Positions 40,014 to 50,444 of a stretch of 64,000 nt of DNA are shown here, one piece after another. The notes beneath the pieces are model-generated. The model did not search any database. It was given only the letters and a program-made list of their open reading frames with translations, and was not told where the DNA came from. The DNA lies in the NCBI RefSeq assembly GCF_001456955.1, contig NZ_KQ758472.1, positions 213,984 through 277,983 on the forward strand. The letters are read 5' to 3'. Position 1 is the stretch's first letter; each line of letters starts with the position of its first letter. Source of the stretch: Microbacterium enclense (GTDB lineage: Bacteria; Actinomycetota; Actinomycetes; Actinomycetales; Microbacteriaceae). The position numbers were made by a program, and so were the translations under genes.

Positions 40014-40244
40014 GTGACTTCCCCTGCTGCCATGTTGGATTTCGAGGAGCAGTGGCCGCGGTGGTCGAGCGCGAAAGACGAGGCGATCCGCGTGCGCTTC
40101 GACATCCCGCCCGCCCGGTACTTCCAGCTCCTCAACCGCCTCATCGACACGGAGGAGGCCCTCGCCGCCAATCCCCTGCTCGTGCACCGGTTGCGTCGAC
40201 GTCGCGACGATGCCGCCGCGCACCGTCAGCGCCGCGCGAGCTGA
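40014..40244 (+). CDS. DUF3263 protein
   Basis: A 76-residue protein from GTG 40014: MLDFEEQWPRWSSAKDEAIR, VRFDIPPARYFQLLNRLIDT, EEALAANPLLVHRLRRRRDD, matching DUF3263 throughout. TAGGTT lies 6 nt upstream (leaderless). The family is common on actinobacterial chromosomes, so this may be a host gene and would then move the prophage border to its left. The spacer to the tRNA (40245-40313) is empty. Confidence 0.8.
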   Translation: MTSPAAMLDFEEQWPRWSSAKDEAIRVRFDIPPARYFQLLNRLIDTEEALAANPLLVHRLRRRRDDAAAHRQRRAS

Positions 40245-40313
40245 AAGCGATGGGTTTCCGATGGGTTGGGGCCAGATCGTCGGCCCTTCGGACCTGAGAT
40301 CCGCGGAATTACG

Positions 40314-40386
40314 TGCCGGCTACAGGACTCGAACCTGCAACCCCCGTATTACAAGTACGGTGCGCTACCAATTGCGCCAAGCCGGC
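40314..40386 (-). tRNA. tRNA-Thr(TGT), likely prophage attachment site
   Basis: Read on the minus strand, GCCGGCT (from 40386) pairs with AGCCGGC before discriminator A at 40314. The D arm contains GCGC-AATTGGTA-GCGC, the anticodon arm is CCGTA-CTTGTAA-TACGG with anticodon TGT, and the T arm GCAGG-TTCGAGT-CCTGT. CCA is not encoded. The 3' end points to the prophage, as expected if the phage integrated by the tRNA 3' half. attL is outside the window, so the core cannot be verified. Its T arm shares the 16-mer GCAGGTTCGAGTCCTG with the tRNA-like element at 21604. Confidence 0.92.
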
Positions 40387-40435
40387 AGAAGACGCCGAGG
40401 GCGTCTCGAGCAACGAGTCTACGACCTGGCCGGAC

Positions 40436-40813
40436 TCAGGCCTGGTGTCGGCCGCTCTGACGATCCCAGTCGAGCGACTTGAACTGCAGGAACGAGCACA
40501 GGTTGCCGGCGACGACGAGCTCGGCCGCGAGGCTGGCCATGTCATGCGGCGACAGGGTGAGATCGTCCGGGCGCGCGCTGAGCGTCGCCTCCCAGAGCGG
40601 CTCGTCGTACCCCTTCGGCTGCATGTAGATCGACGCGTTCGCATTCGACAGGGTGACGACGACGAGGCCGGTGTCCTGACCCTCGGCGTCTTCTTGGTCG
40701 ACCACCTTGATGTTGCCCGCGACCAGGTGCCCCTGGTCGCGGAACTCCTGCACCCATGCCTTCAGCTGATCACGGGACCGCCGCGGCGGGGAGTCCTCGA
40801 GCTCGTCGTTCAT
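40436..40813 (-). CDS. Conserved-type hypothetical protein
   Basis: A 125-residue acidic protein from ATG 40813 (ribosome site ggtgg): LKAWVQEFRDQGHLVAGNIK, VVTLSNANASIYMQPKGYDE, LWEATLSARPDDLTLSPHDM, ending near FLQFKSLDWDRQSG. No domain is recognised. It is the first clear host gene after the tRNA and shares orientation with the DsbA-like gene upstream of it. Confidence 0.62.
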   Translation of the reverse strand: MNDELEDSPPRRSRDQLKAWVQEFRDQGHLVAGNIKVVDQEDAEGQDTGLVVVTLSNANASIYMQPKGYDEPLWEATLSARPDDLTLSPHDMASLAAELVVAGNLCSFLQFKSLDWDRQSGRHQA

Positions 40814-40851
40814 GCCACCAGAATCGCACACCGTCGCACGCACCGAAGGGA

Positions 40852-41811
40852 TTAGCCGGCGGGCGCTGCAGACGGCGTGGACGACGGGGTCGGAGTCGCG
40901 GTGGAGTAGTAGGCGTTGCTGTCGACGGTCAGCACGAACTGCGCGAACTCCTTCGCGTCATCCATGTTGCCGACGTACGGCGTGCCGTTCACGAGCACGG
41001 TCGCGGTCGCCGTGAGCGCCTGTCCGTTCGTGCCGGGAAGGCCCTTGATCGCGCGATCGGTCGCCGCCTTCGCCCAGCCCGTGTACGTCTCGTCCTCGAT
41101 GCACGAGCGCACGGTCGCGACGTCGCTCACGCCCGCTCCCTGCGCCATGTCGGCCAGCTGCTGATCGCTGTAGCCGTCGGTGTCGGCTGCGGGCTGGTTC
41201 GTGAGCAGCTCGTGGTTGAACGCGAAGAACCGGTCGGACGCGTGGGTCGCCACGCACGCGGCGGCCCCCGCAGCGCGCAGGCTGTACTTCGTGCCGTTCG
41301 ACTTCGACGTGAGCATCGCCACCGGGTAGTAGGTGAGCGTGGCGGCGTCGTCGCCCACCCACTTCGACAGCTGCGTGGCGTTGGCGGACTGGAACTCGCG
41401 CGCCTCGGTGGAGAGGTAGTCGACGTAGACGCGGATGTCGACGGGTGCGGCCGTCGACGTCGGCTCGGGGGTGGGAGTCGCGGTCGGCACGGCCTCGGCG
41501 GCCATGGTCGCGGCGGTGCCGTCGACCGTCTGGTCGGCCAGGGGATCCGCGACCTGCGACGCGCTGGTGATCAGGAAGCCGTCGTCGGCGGCGGCGCCCG
41601 GGAGCGCCTGCGACCGACCCTCGCGGGAATTGAGAGCGGCGGAGACGCCCGCGGCGCCGATGCCGATCACCGCGACGGCACCGACGGCGATCGCCGAGCG
41701 TCGTGCGATGCGCCAGCGCGTCTGCTTCGCTTTGACCTGCTGCGCCTTCTCACGCACCGCCTCGCGACGATCGCGTTCGGCGGGCGCATTCGCTGAGGGG
41801 TCGTGGGACAT
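40852..41811 (-). CDS. DsbA-like thioredoxin-fold envelope protein
   Basis: A 319-residue protein from ATG 41811 (ribosome site ggaagg). The first 35 residues are charged and cytoplasmic, then one transmembrane helix (ARRSAIAVGAVAVIGIGAAG). A Pro/Thr linker follows. The outer domain (about 120-300) has the DSBA layout: IRVYVDYLSTEAREFQSANA, KYSLRAAGAAACVATHASDR, NGQALTATATVLVNGTPYVG. The usual CxxC is replaced by STEA, so oxidase activity is unlikely and a chaperone or structural role is more plausible. Confidence 0.8.
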   Translation of the reverse strand: MSHDPSANAPAERDRREAVREKAQQVKAKQTRWRIARRSAIAVGAVAVIGIGAAGVSAALNSREGRSQALPGAAADDGFLITSASQVADPLADQTVDGTAATMAAEAVPTATPTPEPTSTAAPVDIRVYVDYLSTEAREFQSANATQLSKWVGDDAATLTYYPVAMLTSKSNGTKYSLRAAGAAACVATHASDRFFAFNHELLTNQPAADTDGYSDQQLADMAQGAGVSDVATVRSCIEDETYTGWAKAATDRAIKGLPGTNGQALTATATVLVNGTPYVGNMDDAKEFAQFVLTVDSNAYYSTATPTPSSTPSAAPAG

Positions 41812-42023
41812 GAAACCTTCCGGGCGCGGTGGATCACCGCAAGAAACGTGGGGTTCGCGCGGGTGAGGCGAACAGGCACCGATGGTAGCCAGGCTGGCTG
41901 AGAAATGACCAGACACGTGCCATACTGACCCTGCGTGCACTGTCGCGCGCACGGGGTCGCACCCGTTCATTCCATTCACTACGGATCGTCCGGCACGTAC
42001 CTGCCGGTGAAGGAGAAGAAAAA

Positions 42024-43127
<1,104 letters not shown>

Positions 43128-43140
43128 CCCACGCACCGAC

Positions 43141-43186
43141 GCGGCGCGTCCCCGTTCCCGATTCGCATCGGCCGGGGGCGCGCCGC
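43141..43186 (+). terminator. GC-rich hairpin between ATPase and DUF4032 genes
   Basis: GCGGCGCG (43141-43148) pairs with CGCGCCGC (43179-43186), with further CCCC/GGGG pairing inside. There is no U-run. It could terminate or attenuate transcription into the DUF4032 gene. Confidence 0.55.
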
Positions 43187-43206
43187 ACTGTTTCCCGGAG
43201 GTATCC

Positions 43207-44529
43207 GTGTCCGAATCCCTCAGCATCACGGCGAGCGCCGTCGATCCCGGGCTCCTGCAGTTGCCGTGGTCGACGGGACTCGGCGAGTGGCCCAGCAATC
43301 ACATCGTCGCGCTTCCCAAGGGCATCTCGCGTCACCTCGTGCGCTTCGCGAACCTGTCGGGTCGCGTCGTCGCCATCAAAGAGACGACCGAGGAGATGGC
43401 GCGCCGCGAGTACGACATGCTCGGCAATCTCGATCGCCTGGCCGCTCCGTGCGTCGACCGCATCGCGGTCATCGCCGGCCGCACCGACGCGTCGGGCCGC
43501 CCGCTGCCGGCCGCTCTCGTCACCGCGCACCTGAAGTTCTCGCTCCCCTACCGGGCGCTGTTCACCCAGGTTCTGCGGCCGCACACGGCCACGCGCCTCG
43601 TCGACGCGCTGGCGGTTCTGCTCGTTCGTCTGCACAACGTGGGCTTCTACTGGGGCGACGTGTCGCTGTCGAACACCCTTTTCCGCCGCGATGCGGGCGA
43701 GTTCGCGGCGTACCTCGTCGACGCCGAGACCGGTGAGCTGCACGGCCATCGCCTGAGCCCGGGCCAACGCGCCCACGATCTCGACATCGCGCGCACGAAC
43801 ATCGCCGGAGAGATCATGGACCTCGAAGCCGGCGGGCGGCTCGAGGGAGGGGTGGATGCCATCGCCATCGCTGATGGGCTGGTGTCGTCGTACCACTCGC
43901 TGTGGGGAGCACTCACCGACAAGGAGTCGTTCGCCGTCGACGAGTCGTGGCGCATCACCGAGCGCGTGCACCGCCTGAACGCCCTCGGCTTCGACATCGG
44001 CGAGATGTCGATCCGCACGGCCAGCGACGGCACGCAGGTGTCGATCCAGCCGAAGGTCGTGGATGCCGGGCACCACCAGCGACGCCTGCTGCGGCTGACG
44101 GGTCTCGACGTCGAAGAGAACCAGGCCCGCCGGCTGCTCAACGACCTCGACGAGTTCCGCGCCCGCGTCTCACGCCTGGGAGCCGACGAGGAGATGGTCG
44201 CGCACGAGTGGTTGACCCGCGTGTTCGAGCCCATCGTCATGGCGATCCCGTGGGATCTGCGCGCCAAACTCGAGCCGGCCGAGGTCTTCCACCAGGTGCT
44301 GGAGCACCGCTGGTACATGTCGCAGGCGCGCGGTCGCTCCGTACCCCTGGCCGAGGTCGTCAGCTCGTACATCGACGACGTGCTGCGTCACCGACGCGAC
44401 GAGGCGACCGTCATGGGCCCGCCGACCGACACGATGTCGCTCGCGACCGTGTCCGACGCCGATGCGCCCGCCACGGGCGAGGTGCCGACGACCGACACCG
44501 ACTCGGTCGACTGGCGCGACCTGGTCTGA
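43207..44529 (+). CDS. DUF4032 kinase-like protein
   Basis: A 440-residue protein from GTG 43207 (ribosome site ggaggt). The N-terminal half has a kinase-like fold: VAIKETTEEMARREYDML (Lys and Glu), RLHNVGFYWGDVSLSNTLF (catalytic-loop-like D-x-S-x-x-N) and AYLVDAETGELH (metal-binding Asp). The C-terminal half is the DUF4032 helical domain (HEWLTRVFEPIVMAIPWDLR). It is usually found next to this ABC ATPase in actinobacteria. Substrate unknown. Confidence 0.85.
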   Translation: MSESLSITASAVDPGLLQLPWSTGLGEWPSNHIVALPKGISRHLVRFANLSGRVVAIKETTEEMARREYDMLGNLDRLAAPCVDRIAVIAGRTDASGRPLPAALVTAHLKFSLPYRALFTQVLRPHTATRLVDALAVLLVRLHNVGFYWGDVSLSNTLFRRDAGEFAAYLVDAETGELHGHRLSPGQRAHDLDIARTNIAGEIMDLEAGGRLEGGVDAIAIADGLVSSYHSLWGALTDKESFAVDESWRITERVHRLNALGFDIGEMSIRTASDGTQVSIQPKVVDAGHHQRRLLRLTGLDVEENQARRLLNDLDEFRARVSRLGADEEMVAHEWLTRVFEPIVMAIPWDLRAKLEPAEVFHQVLEHRWYMSQARGRSVPLAEVVSSYIDDVLRHRRDEATVMGPPTDTMSLATVSDADAPATGEVPTTDTDSVDWRDLV

Positions 44530-44637
44530 GACGCCTCCGCGTCGCCGACGGCGGTTGCCCTCGCTGCCGGCGAGATCATGCGGCCGGTTCGAGGTCGCGA
44601 CGCCGGTGACACGGGGGCCGCGAGCGCGGTGAGACGA

Positions 44638-44683
44638 CCGAGGCCGTGGCATCCGGAATCGATCCAGGATGCCACGGCCTCGG
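44638..44683. terminator. Bidirectional terminator
   Basis: A 17-bp perfect stem starting CCGAGGCCGTGGCATCC (44638-44654) with its complement at 44667-44683, between convergent genes ending at 44529 and 44696. Confidence 0.85.
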
Positions 44684-44695
44684 AGTCGCGCGGGC

Positions 44696-45337
44696 TCAGT
44701 ACCCGACGGTGAAGCGTTCGCGGGTGTGCTTCGGGTTCTCGATCTCGTCGAGCACGGCGATCGCGAAGTCGGCGCCGCCGATGAAGGAGTCGCCGTCGTC
44801 GTCGACGACGAGGACGTCGCCGCCGTCGCGGTAGGAGCCGGTGCGCTGCCCCGGCGCCCACGAGCCGAAGCCTCCGGCCGGGTGCACGTAGAACCAGTCG
44901 CGGCCGGTGTCGTCGGCCTGCAGGTCTTCGAGGATGCCGATGGCCTCGCGGGCCTCGGGCTTGTACTCCTCGGCGAACCCGTCGGTGTCGATCAGACGCG
45001 GGCCGCCCTCGGCGACGAGCGAACCGCCCGCTCCGCCGACGACGCCCAGGCGGACGTTCTCGGGGAGCGCCGTGACGAGCTCGGCGATGGCCGGGCGCAG
45101 CTTGCCCTCCATGTCGCCGCGGGGAGCGGCGGCCGACACCACGACGTCGACGCCCTCGAGCTGGGCCACGAGGCCGGGAACGTCGAGCACGGTGCCCTCG
45201 AGGTAGGTCGCTCCGTCGACGCGCTCAGTGGGAACCGAACGGGCGATCGACACGACGGTGTGGCCGCGACGGACGGCCTCGGTGACGATGTGGCTGCCGG
45301 CGTAGCCGGTGCCTCCGATGACGGCGATGCGGGGCAT
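44696..45337 (-). CDS. NAD(P)-binding Rossmann protein (NmrA/SDR-like)
   Basis: A 213-residue protein with the N-terminal nucleotide-binding motif IAVIGGTGYAGSHIVTEAVR, an LEGVDVVVSAAAPRG strand, then VVGGAGGSLVAEGGPRLIDT and a C-terminal half typical of the small NAD(P)H-binding family related to BVR/NmrA. Likely an oxidoreductase or NADPH sensor. Leftward, first of its unit; the ribosome site reads aggaagg. Confidence 0.82.
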   Translation of the reverse strand: MPRIAVIGGTGYAGSHIVTEAVRRGHTVVSIARSVPTERVDGATYLEGTVLDVPGLVAQLEGVDVVVSAAAPRGDMEGKLRPAIAELVTALPENVRLGVVGGAGGSLVAEGGPRLIDTDGFAEEYKPEAREAIGILEDLQADDTGRDWFYVHPAGGFGSWAPGQRTGSYRDGGDVLVVDDDGDSFIGGADFAIAVLDEIENPKHTRERFTVGY

Positions 45338-45362
45338 GATGGTCCTTCCTGAGAGAGCGGGA

Positions 45363-46361
45363 TCAGCGGCCGGCGCGCAGCGTCGACACCTGGTAGAGGG
45401 CGACGGAGGCGGCGATACCGGCGTTGAGCGATTCGGTGGCGGTGGAGATCGGGATCGACACGACCTGGTCGCACGTCTCGGTCACCAGGCGCGACAGGCC
45501 CTTGCCCTCCGAGCCGACGACGATGACGACGGGGCGGTCGGCGAGTTCGAGGGCGGGCAGCGACACGTCGCCGTCGCCGTCGAGGCCGAGCACGAACACG
45601 CCCTGCTTCTTGAAGTCCTTCAGCGTGGCCGTGAGGTTGGCGGCGAGCGCGACCGGGATGCGGGCCGCTGCTCCCGCGCTGGTCTTCCAGGCGGCGGAGT
45701 TGACACTCGCCGAGCGGCGCTGCGGGATGATGAGGCCCTGACCGCCGAAGGCGCCCGTGGAACGGATGATCGCGCCGAGGTTGCGGGGGTCGGTCACTCC
45801 ATCGAGCGCGACGAGCAGCGGCACCTCGCCTCGGTCGATGATCTTCTCGAGCAGATCCTGCGGGTGCGCGTACGCGTACGGGGGCACCTTCAGCGCGACG
45901 CCCTGGTGCACGCCGTCGAAGCCGGCCATCCGGTCGAGCTCGGGACGCGTGACCTCGAGCACCGGGATGCCGCGGTTCGTCGCGATCGAGAGCATCTCTT
46001 TCACGCGGTCGTCCATCTCGACGCGCTGCGCGATGTAGAAGGCGGTCGCCGGGATCTTGGCGCGCAGGGCTTCGAGCACCGAGTTGCGGCCGGTGACCGT
46101 CTCGGTGTCGTCGGCGGCCTTCGGGCTCTTGCGGTTGGAGTTGCTGCCGACGGCATGGACGCCGGGGCGTCCCTTACCACCCGCGGCGGCGTATCGCTCC
46201 TCCGCCGCCTTGCGCTTGCCGGCGGGGTGCCAGGCGCGGTCCTCCGCCTTCGGGGTGGGACCCCGGCCCTCGAGGGCCTTGCGGGAGTGCCCGCCGGTGC
46301 CCTTCAGGGGGCCTTTCTTCTTGCCGGGGTTGCGTGCTCCCGGGCGTCCAGGCTTAGCCAT
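45363..46361 (-). CDS. rlmB: 23S rRNA 2'-O-methyltransferase, TrmH/SpoU family
   Basis: A 332-residue protein. Residues 1-85 are a basic, disordered actinobacterial extension. The substrate-binding domain follows ([20 protein letters not shown]), then the SPOUT knot: motif 1 [20 protein letters not shown], motif 2 [15 protein letters not shown], motif 3 [20 protein letters not shown]. These fit RlmB, which methylates G2251 of 23S rRNA. It overlaps cysS by 8 nt, the same pairing as in Mycobacterium. Confidence 0.9.
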   Translation of the reverse strand: MAKPGRPGARNPGKKKGPLKGTGGHSRKALEGRGPTPKAEDRAWHPAGKRKAAEERYAAAGGKGRPGVHAVGSNSNRKSPKAADDTETVTGRNSVLEALRAKIPATAFYIAQRVEMDDRVKEMLSIATNRGIPVLEVTRPELDRMAGFDGVHQGVALKVPPYAYAHPQDLLEKIIDRGEVPLLVALDGVTDPRNLGAIIRSTGAFGGQGLIIPQRRSASVNSAAWKTSAGAAARIPVALAANLTATLKDFKKQGVFVLGLDGDGDVSLPALELADRPVVIVVGSEGKGLSRLVTETCDQVVSIPISTATESLNAGIAASVALYQVSTLRAGR

Positions 46362-47748
46362 CGATACTCCAATGCGTTCCGGCCGGAGTGTCCTCCAGCG
46401 TGATTCCTGCGGCAGCCACGGCGTCGCGGATGCGATCGGCTGCTGCCCAGTCCTTGTCGGCGCGCGCGCGGGCGCGCTGCGCGATCATCTCCTGCACGAG
46501 GGCGTCGAGCGCCGTCTCGGCCCCGCCACCCGCGACCGCGGGCTCGGCGGCGTCGAGACCCAGGATGCCCAGCATCGCGGCGACCGCGCGCTGAGCGGTG
46601 ACCGCCGCATCGCGGTCTCCCCCATCGAGCGCGGCGTTGCCCGATCGCACCGTCTCGTGCAGCACGGCGAGCGCCTGCGGCACGCCGAGGTCGTCGTCGA
46701 GGGCCGCACCGAACGCGTCCGGTACCTCGCCGGGCACGATCACGATCGGGTCGGCGTCGGACGCGCGCAGGATGCGCTGGCGGAACGTGTCGACGCGCTC
46801 CAGCGCCGCCGCCGCCTCGGCGAAGGCGCGATCGGAGACATCGAGGTTGGAGCGGTAGTGCGCCGCAGCGAGGGCGTATCGCACCACCCGCGGATCGTGC
46901 GCGGCGAGAACGTCGGCGGCGAGGGTGAAGTTGCCCAGCGACTTCGACATCTTCTGCCCGTCGACGGTGACGAGACCGTTGTGCACCCAGTAGCGCGCGA
47001 ACGCGTCGCCGGCGGCGGTCGATTGCGCGACCTCGTTCTCGTGGTGCGGGAAGCGCAGGTCGAGGCCGCCGCCGTGGATGTCGAACTCCGGTCCGAGGTA
47101 GCGGCGCGACATGGCCGAGCATTCGATGTGCCAGCCGGGCCGGCCCTCGCCCCACGGCGACGCCCAGGTGGCCGACGCGGGCTCCCCCGGCTTCGCGCCC
47201 TTCCACAGGGCGAAGTCGCGCGGGTCGCGCTTGCCGCGCGGGTCGGCGTCGGCCGCGGGCTCCATGGCATCCAGACTCTGTCGTGTGAGCTCGCCGTAGG
47301 CGGGCCACGAGCGCACGTCGAAGTACACGTCGCCGGCGGCGGCGTACGCGTGTCCGCGCTCGATGAGCTCCGCGATGAGCTCCTGCATCTGCGTCACCGA
47401 GGCGGTGGCGCGCGGTTCGTAGGTGGGGGGCAGGATGCCGACGGCGGTGTAGGCCCGCGTGAACTCGAGCTCCATGCGGTACGCCAGCGCCCACCACGGC
47501 TCATCGTCGGTCGCGTTCGCGAGGACCTTGTCGTCGATGTCGGTGACGTTGCGCACGAACGTCACCCGGCCGAAGCGGTGGGCCAGCCACCGGCGCAGCA
47601 GGTCGAACGCGAGGGCCGCGCGCACGTGGCCGATGTGCGGGCCCGACTGCACGGTGGGACCGCAGACGTAGACCGTGACGTTCGAGGGGTCGAGGGGGAC
47701 GAAGTCGCGCAGGTCTTGCGCCTTCGAGTCGTACAGCCGAACAGTCAC
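46354..47748 (-). CDS. cysS: Cysteinyl-tRNA synthetase
   Basis: A 464-residue class I synthetase: [20 protein letters not shown] holds the zinc-binding Cys and the HIGH-type motif, [12 protein letters not shown] and HHENEVAQS give further zinc ligands, and KMSKSLGN is the KMSKS loop. The C-terminal DALR-like helical domain is complete. It charges tRNA-Cys. Upstream of rlmB in a leftward pair. Confidence 0.94.
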   Translation of the reverse strand: MTVRLYDSKAQDLRDFVPLDPSNVTVYVCGPTVQSGPHIGHVRAALAFDLLRRWLAHRFGRVTFVRNVTDIDDKVLANATDDEPWWALAYRMELEFTRAYTAVGILPPTYEPRATASVTQMQELIAELIERGHAYAAAGDVYFDVRSWPAYGELTRQSLDAMEPAADADPRGKRDPRDFALWKGAKPGEPASATWASPWGEGRPGWHIECSAMSRRYLGPEFDIHGGGLDLRFPHHENEVAQSTAAGDAFARYWVHNGLVTVDGQKMSKSLGNFTLAADVLAAHDPRVVRYALAAAHYRSNLDVSDRAFAEAAAALERVDTFRQRILRASDADPIVIVPGEVPDAFGAALDDDLGVPQALAVLHETVRSGNAALDGGDRDAAVTAQRAVAAMLGILGLDAAEPAVAGGGAETALDALVQEMIAQRARARADKDWAAADRIRDAVAAAGITLEDTPAGTHWSIDG

Positions 47749-47815
47749 TGGTCAAGCCTACCGGCCGCTCCGCGCGCGACACCTGGGGGAAACACGCGAC
47801 GGATACGGTGCAGGT

Positions 47816-48277
47816 ATGCCGCTGCTCATCCGTCCCGACGACCTCACCGGCGCCGAGACCCGCGCGCTCGTCGCCGCGCACCTCGCGGGCATGCTCGAGA
47901 ACACGCCCGTCGAGAGCGTGCACGCCCTCGACGCCGACCGCCTGAGCGCCGACGGCATCACCGTGTGGTCGGCGTGGGTCGATGACGAACTCGCCGGCAT
48001 CGGCGCGTGCAAAGACCTCGGCGCCGATCGCGCGGAGCTGAAATCGATGCGCGTCGTGCAGCGCTTCCTCGGCCAGGGCATCGGCCGGGCGATCCTGCGG
48101 CACATCATGGAGGATGCCGCGGAGCGCGGCATCCGGAGTCTCTGGCTCGAGACCGGCAGCACCCCCGACTTCGCCGCGGCACGCGGGCTCTACGCGAGCG
48201 AAGGGTTCCGCGAGTGCGAGGCGTTCGCGCCCTACGCGCCCGATCCGCTCTCGACCTTCATGACGCGCGACCTCTGA
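47816..48277 (+). CDS. GNAT-family N-acetyltransferase
   Basis: A 153-residue protein from ATG 47816 with GNAT motifs: VSAWVDDELAGIGACKDL-like strands, LKSMRVVQRFLGQGIGRAIL with the R/Q-x-x-G-x-G acetyl-CoA loop, and SLWLETGSTPDFAAARGLYA, EGFRECEAFAPY. TACGGT 6 nt upstream marks a leaderless start. It lies between cysS and ispDF on the opposite strand. Substrate unknown. Confidence 0.85.
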   Translation: MPLLIRPDDLTGAETRALVAAHLAGMLENTPVESVHALDADRLSADGITVWSAWVDDELAGIGACKDLGADRAELKSMRVVQRFLGQGIGRAILRHIMEDAAERGIRSLWLETGSTPDFAAARGLYASEGFRECEAFAPYAPDPLSTFMTRDL

Positions 48278-48330
48278 GCGCACACCGCCGGAGCCGTCGC
48301 GAAGGCGGCACAGCGCGCTACAGGGCGCTT

Positions 48331-48495
48331 CAGGCGGGTACGACCGGGGCCGTTACGACCGCGGCGACGCGCGCTTCACGGCGCCCAGACGGTCATGACC
48401 GGGGCTATCCCTACCGCGGCGACGCGGTGCACGGCGCGTCAGGCCGGTGCGACCGGGGCCGTCACGACCGCGGCGACGCGCACTCCACGACGCCT
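48331..48495. repeat. Three degenerate 54-56 bp tandem copies of the ispF 3' end
   Basis: Units begin at 48331, 48385 and 48440, each with a CAGGCGGGTACGACC-type start and a GACCGCGGCGACGCG-type middle. A fourth unit starting at 48496 is the end of ispDF itself, including its stop codon. Read on the minus strand, several copies still spell a Val-Val/Ala-Pro-Ala-stop-like end. The repeats fill the whole 217-bp gap after the GNAT gene. Confidence 0.7.
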
Positions 48496-49709
48496 CAGGC
48501 GGGTACGACGAGCGCGGTCGCGAACGCTGCGACGCCCTCGCTGCGGCCGGTGAAGCCGAGGCCGTCGGTGGTGGTGGCGCTGACCGACACCGCAGCTCCC
48601 CCGAGCGCCGCCGACAGCACCCGCTCCGCCTCGACGCGGCGCGCGGCGAAACGGGGACGGTTCGCCTGCACCTGCACCGAGACGTTGCCGACGGCCCATC
48701 CCGCCTCGCGCAGCAGTCGAAGCGTGTGGGCGAGGAACGCTTCGGCGTGAACCCCCGCGAACTCGGGTCGGTCGGTGCCGAAGTGCGTGCCGATGTCGCC
48801 CAGACCCGCTGCCGCCAGCAGCGCGTCGACGATCGCGTGCGCGACGGCGTCGCCGTCGGAATGTCCCGACAGAGCCTGCTCGCCCGGCCACTCGAGGCCC
48901 GCGAGCCAGAGCGTGCCCTCACCGCCGAAGCCGTGCACGTCGGTGCCGATCCCCACGCGGGGCGCGCGGTGCGCGGGCGCCGGGGCCGGGGCCGGGGCAG
49001 GGGATGCCTCGGGCGCAGCCTGCACGATCGCACGCGCCCGTTCGAGGTCGGGGGCGGTCGTGATCTTGAACGCCGCCGCGTCTCCGGCGACGGTGATGAC
49101 GGTGTGGCCCGCGGCGGCGACGACCGCGGCGTCGTCGGTGTGATCCGCCGCGGCCTCGGCCAGTGCCGCCTCGAGGACGGCACGGCGGAAGCCCTGCGGG
49201 GTCTGCGCGGCCGCCAGCTCGGAGCGGTCGACGCCGGCCACGACCCGGCCCGCGTCGTCGACCCGCTTGATCGTGTCGACCACCGGCAGGGTCGGGATGA
49301 CGGCGTCCGCGCCCGCGTCGACGGCCGCGACGACGCGTTCGAACACCTCGGGCGGCGTCAGCGCGCGCGCCGCGTCGTGCACCAGCACGACATCGACGTC
49401 GGCCCACAGCGCCGAGATGCCCGCGGCGACGGACTCCTGGCGCGTGGCGCCCCCCGTCACGACCGTGACGAGGTCGGCGGCCGCGCCCGCTGCATCCCGG
49501 GCGTCGGTGAGCGCGTCGCCCTCGTACCCCTCGGGCACGACGACGACGACCTGCGCCGACGGACCCGCGAACACACCGAGCAGAGACCGGTGCAGGATCG
49601 ACCGTGCGTCGAGCCCGACGAACGCCTTCGGGGCTCCACCGCGGAGGCGGGTGCCGGAACCGGCGGCGACGACGACGACCGCGACGCGCGGGACAGGGGT
49701 GAGAGTCAC
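48495..49709 (-). CDS. ispDF: Bifunctional IspD-IspF (MEP pathway)
   Basis: A 404-residue fusion. The N-terminal cytidylyltransferase has [26 protein letters not shown], then [20 protein letters not shown]. The Ala/Pro linker (about 228-243) leads to the cyclodiphosphate synthase with [12 protein letters not shown] (metal Asp and His), [14 protein letters not shown] (third ligand) and [20 protein letters not shown]. It performs two steps of isoprenoid precursor synthesis. Separate in Mycobacterium, fused here. Start is GTG 49709. Confidence 0.93.
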   Translation of the reverse strand: MTLTPVPRVAVVVVAAGSGTRLRGGAPKAFVGLDARSILHRSLLGVFAGPSAQVVVVVPEGYEGDALTDARDAAGAAADLVTVVTGGATRQESVAAGISALWADVDVVLVHDAARALTPPEVFERVVAAVDAGADAVIPTLPVVDTIKRVDDAGRVVAGVDRSELAAAQTPQGFRRAVLEAALAEAAADHTDDAAVVAAAGHTVITVAGDAAAFKITTAPDLERARAIVQAAPEASPAPAPAPAPAHRAPRVGIGTDVHGFGGEGTLWLAGLEWPGEQALSGHSDGDAVAHAIVDALLAAAGLGDIGTHFGTDRPEFAGVHAEAFLAHTLRLLREAGWAVGNVSVQVQANRPRFAARRVEAERVLSAALGGAAVSVSATTTDGLGFTGRSEGVAAFATALVVPA

Positions 49710-49757
49710 CCGATCACGCTAGCGCGACGACGCCGGAGCGACGCGCGCTGCGCGAAC

Positions 49758-50240
49758 TCAGGACGCGAGAACCTCGTCGAGCACGACGCTCGCGCGGTCT
49801 TCGTCGGTCTTCTCGGCCAGAGCGAGCTCGGACACCAGGATCTGACGGGCCTTGGCCAGCATGCGCTTCTCGCCGGCAGACAGACCGCGGTCCTGATCGC
49901 GGCGCCACAGGTCGCGCACGACCTCGCTCACCTTGATCACGTCGCCCGACGCGAGCTTCTCGAGGTTCGCCTTGTAGCGGCGCGACCAGTTGGTCGGCTC
50001 CTCGGTGAAGGGCGCACGCAGCACCTCGAAGACGCGGTCGAGACCCTCTCTGCCGATCACGTCGCGAACGCCGACGAGGTCGACGTTGTCGGCCGGGACC
50101 TCGATGACGAGGTCTCCCTGCGTGACGTTCAGCTTCAGGTATTTCTTCGTCTCGCCCTTGATGACGCGTTCTTTGACCTCGATGATCGTGGCCGCGCCAT
50201 GGTGCGGGTAAACGACGGTCTCGCCAACCTCAAAAAGCAT
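49758..50240 (-). CDS. carD: CarD-family transcription regulator
   Basis: A 160-residue protein with an N-terminal Tudor-like RNA-polymerase-binding domain ([40 protein letters not shown]) and a helical DNA-binding C-terminus ([40 protein letters not shown]). The W in NWSRR is the residue that wedges the promoter. It stabilises open complexes, notably at rRNA promoters. Ribosome site gaaaggac. It lies just upstream of ispDF. Confidence 0.93.
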   Translation of the reverse strand: MLFEVGETVVYPHHGAATIIEVKERVIKGETKKYLKLNVTQGDLVIEVPADNVDLVGVRDVIGREGLDRVFEVLRAPFTEEPTNWSRRYKANLEKLASGDVIKVSEVVRDLWRRDQDRGLSAGEKRMLAKARQILVSELALAEKTDEDRASVVLDEVLAS

Positions 50241-50444
50241 GGAGTTATGTCCTTTCGGCAACATCCAGGATACCACAGGCCCGCATGCGCTAAGGTTCCG
50301 CCCACTCCGCGCTCCTCTCCCCCGCGCGGGCGTCAGCCGCCCCCGCGTGAGGGGCTCCCCCGCGGGTGCCGAGCGCACGACCCGGACCGGCACCGCGGAC
50401 CCCGTAGGATGAGAGGGATGCCGTCTGTCGATCTTGGAGGATCC

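Larger units (their letters stand above)
1..40386. mobile_element. Siphovirus-type prophage, left end missing
   Basis: The content runs in temperate-phage order: immunity region, recombination and replication operon, packaging, head, tail, lysis, receptor-binding protein, then a block of probable lysogenic-conversion genes. No integrase is present, so the left end and attL lie before the window. The right border is inferred at the tRNA-Thr gene (40314-40386), whose 3' end faces the prophage, as expected for tRNA-integrating phages. If another site was used, the border could fall between 39978 and 40014, because the DUF3263 gene at 40014 belongs to a family common on host chromosomes. All hallmark genes in the window appear intact. 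Confidence 0.88.

Noticed and set aside
40313..40855. A 180-codon rightward frame through the tRNA-Thr
   Set aside because: It begins inside the tRNA and runs antisense to a host gene.
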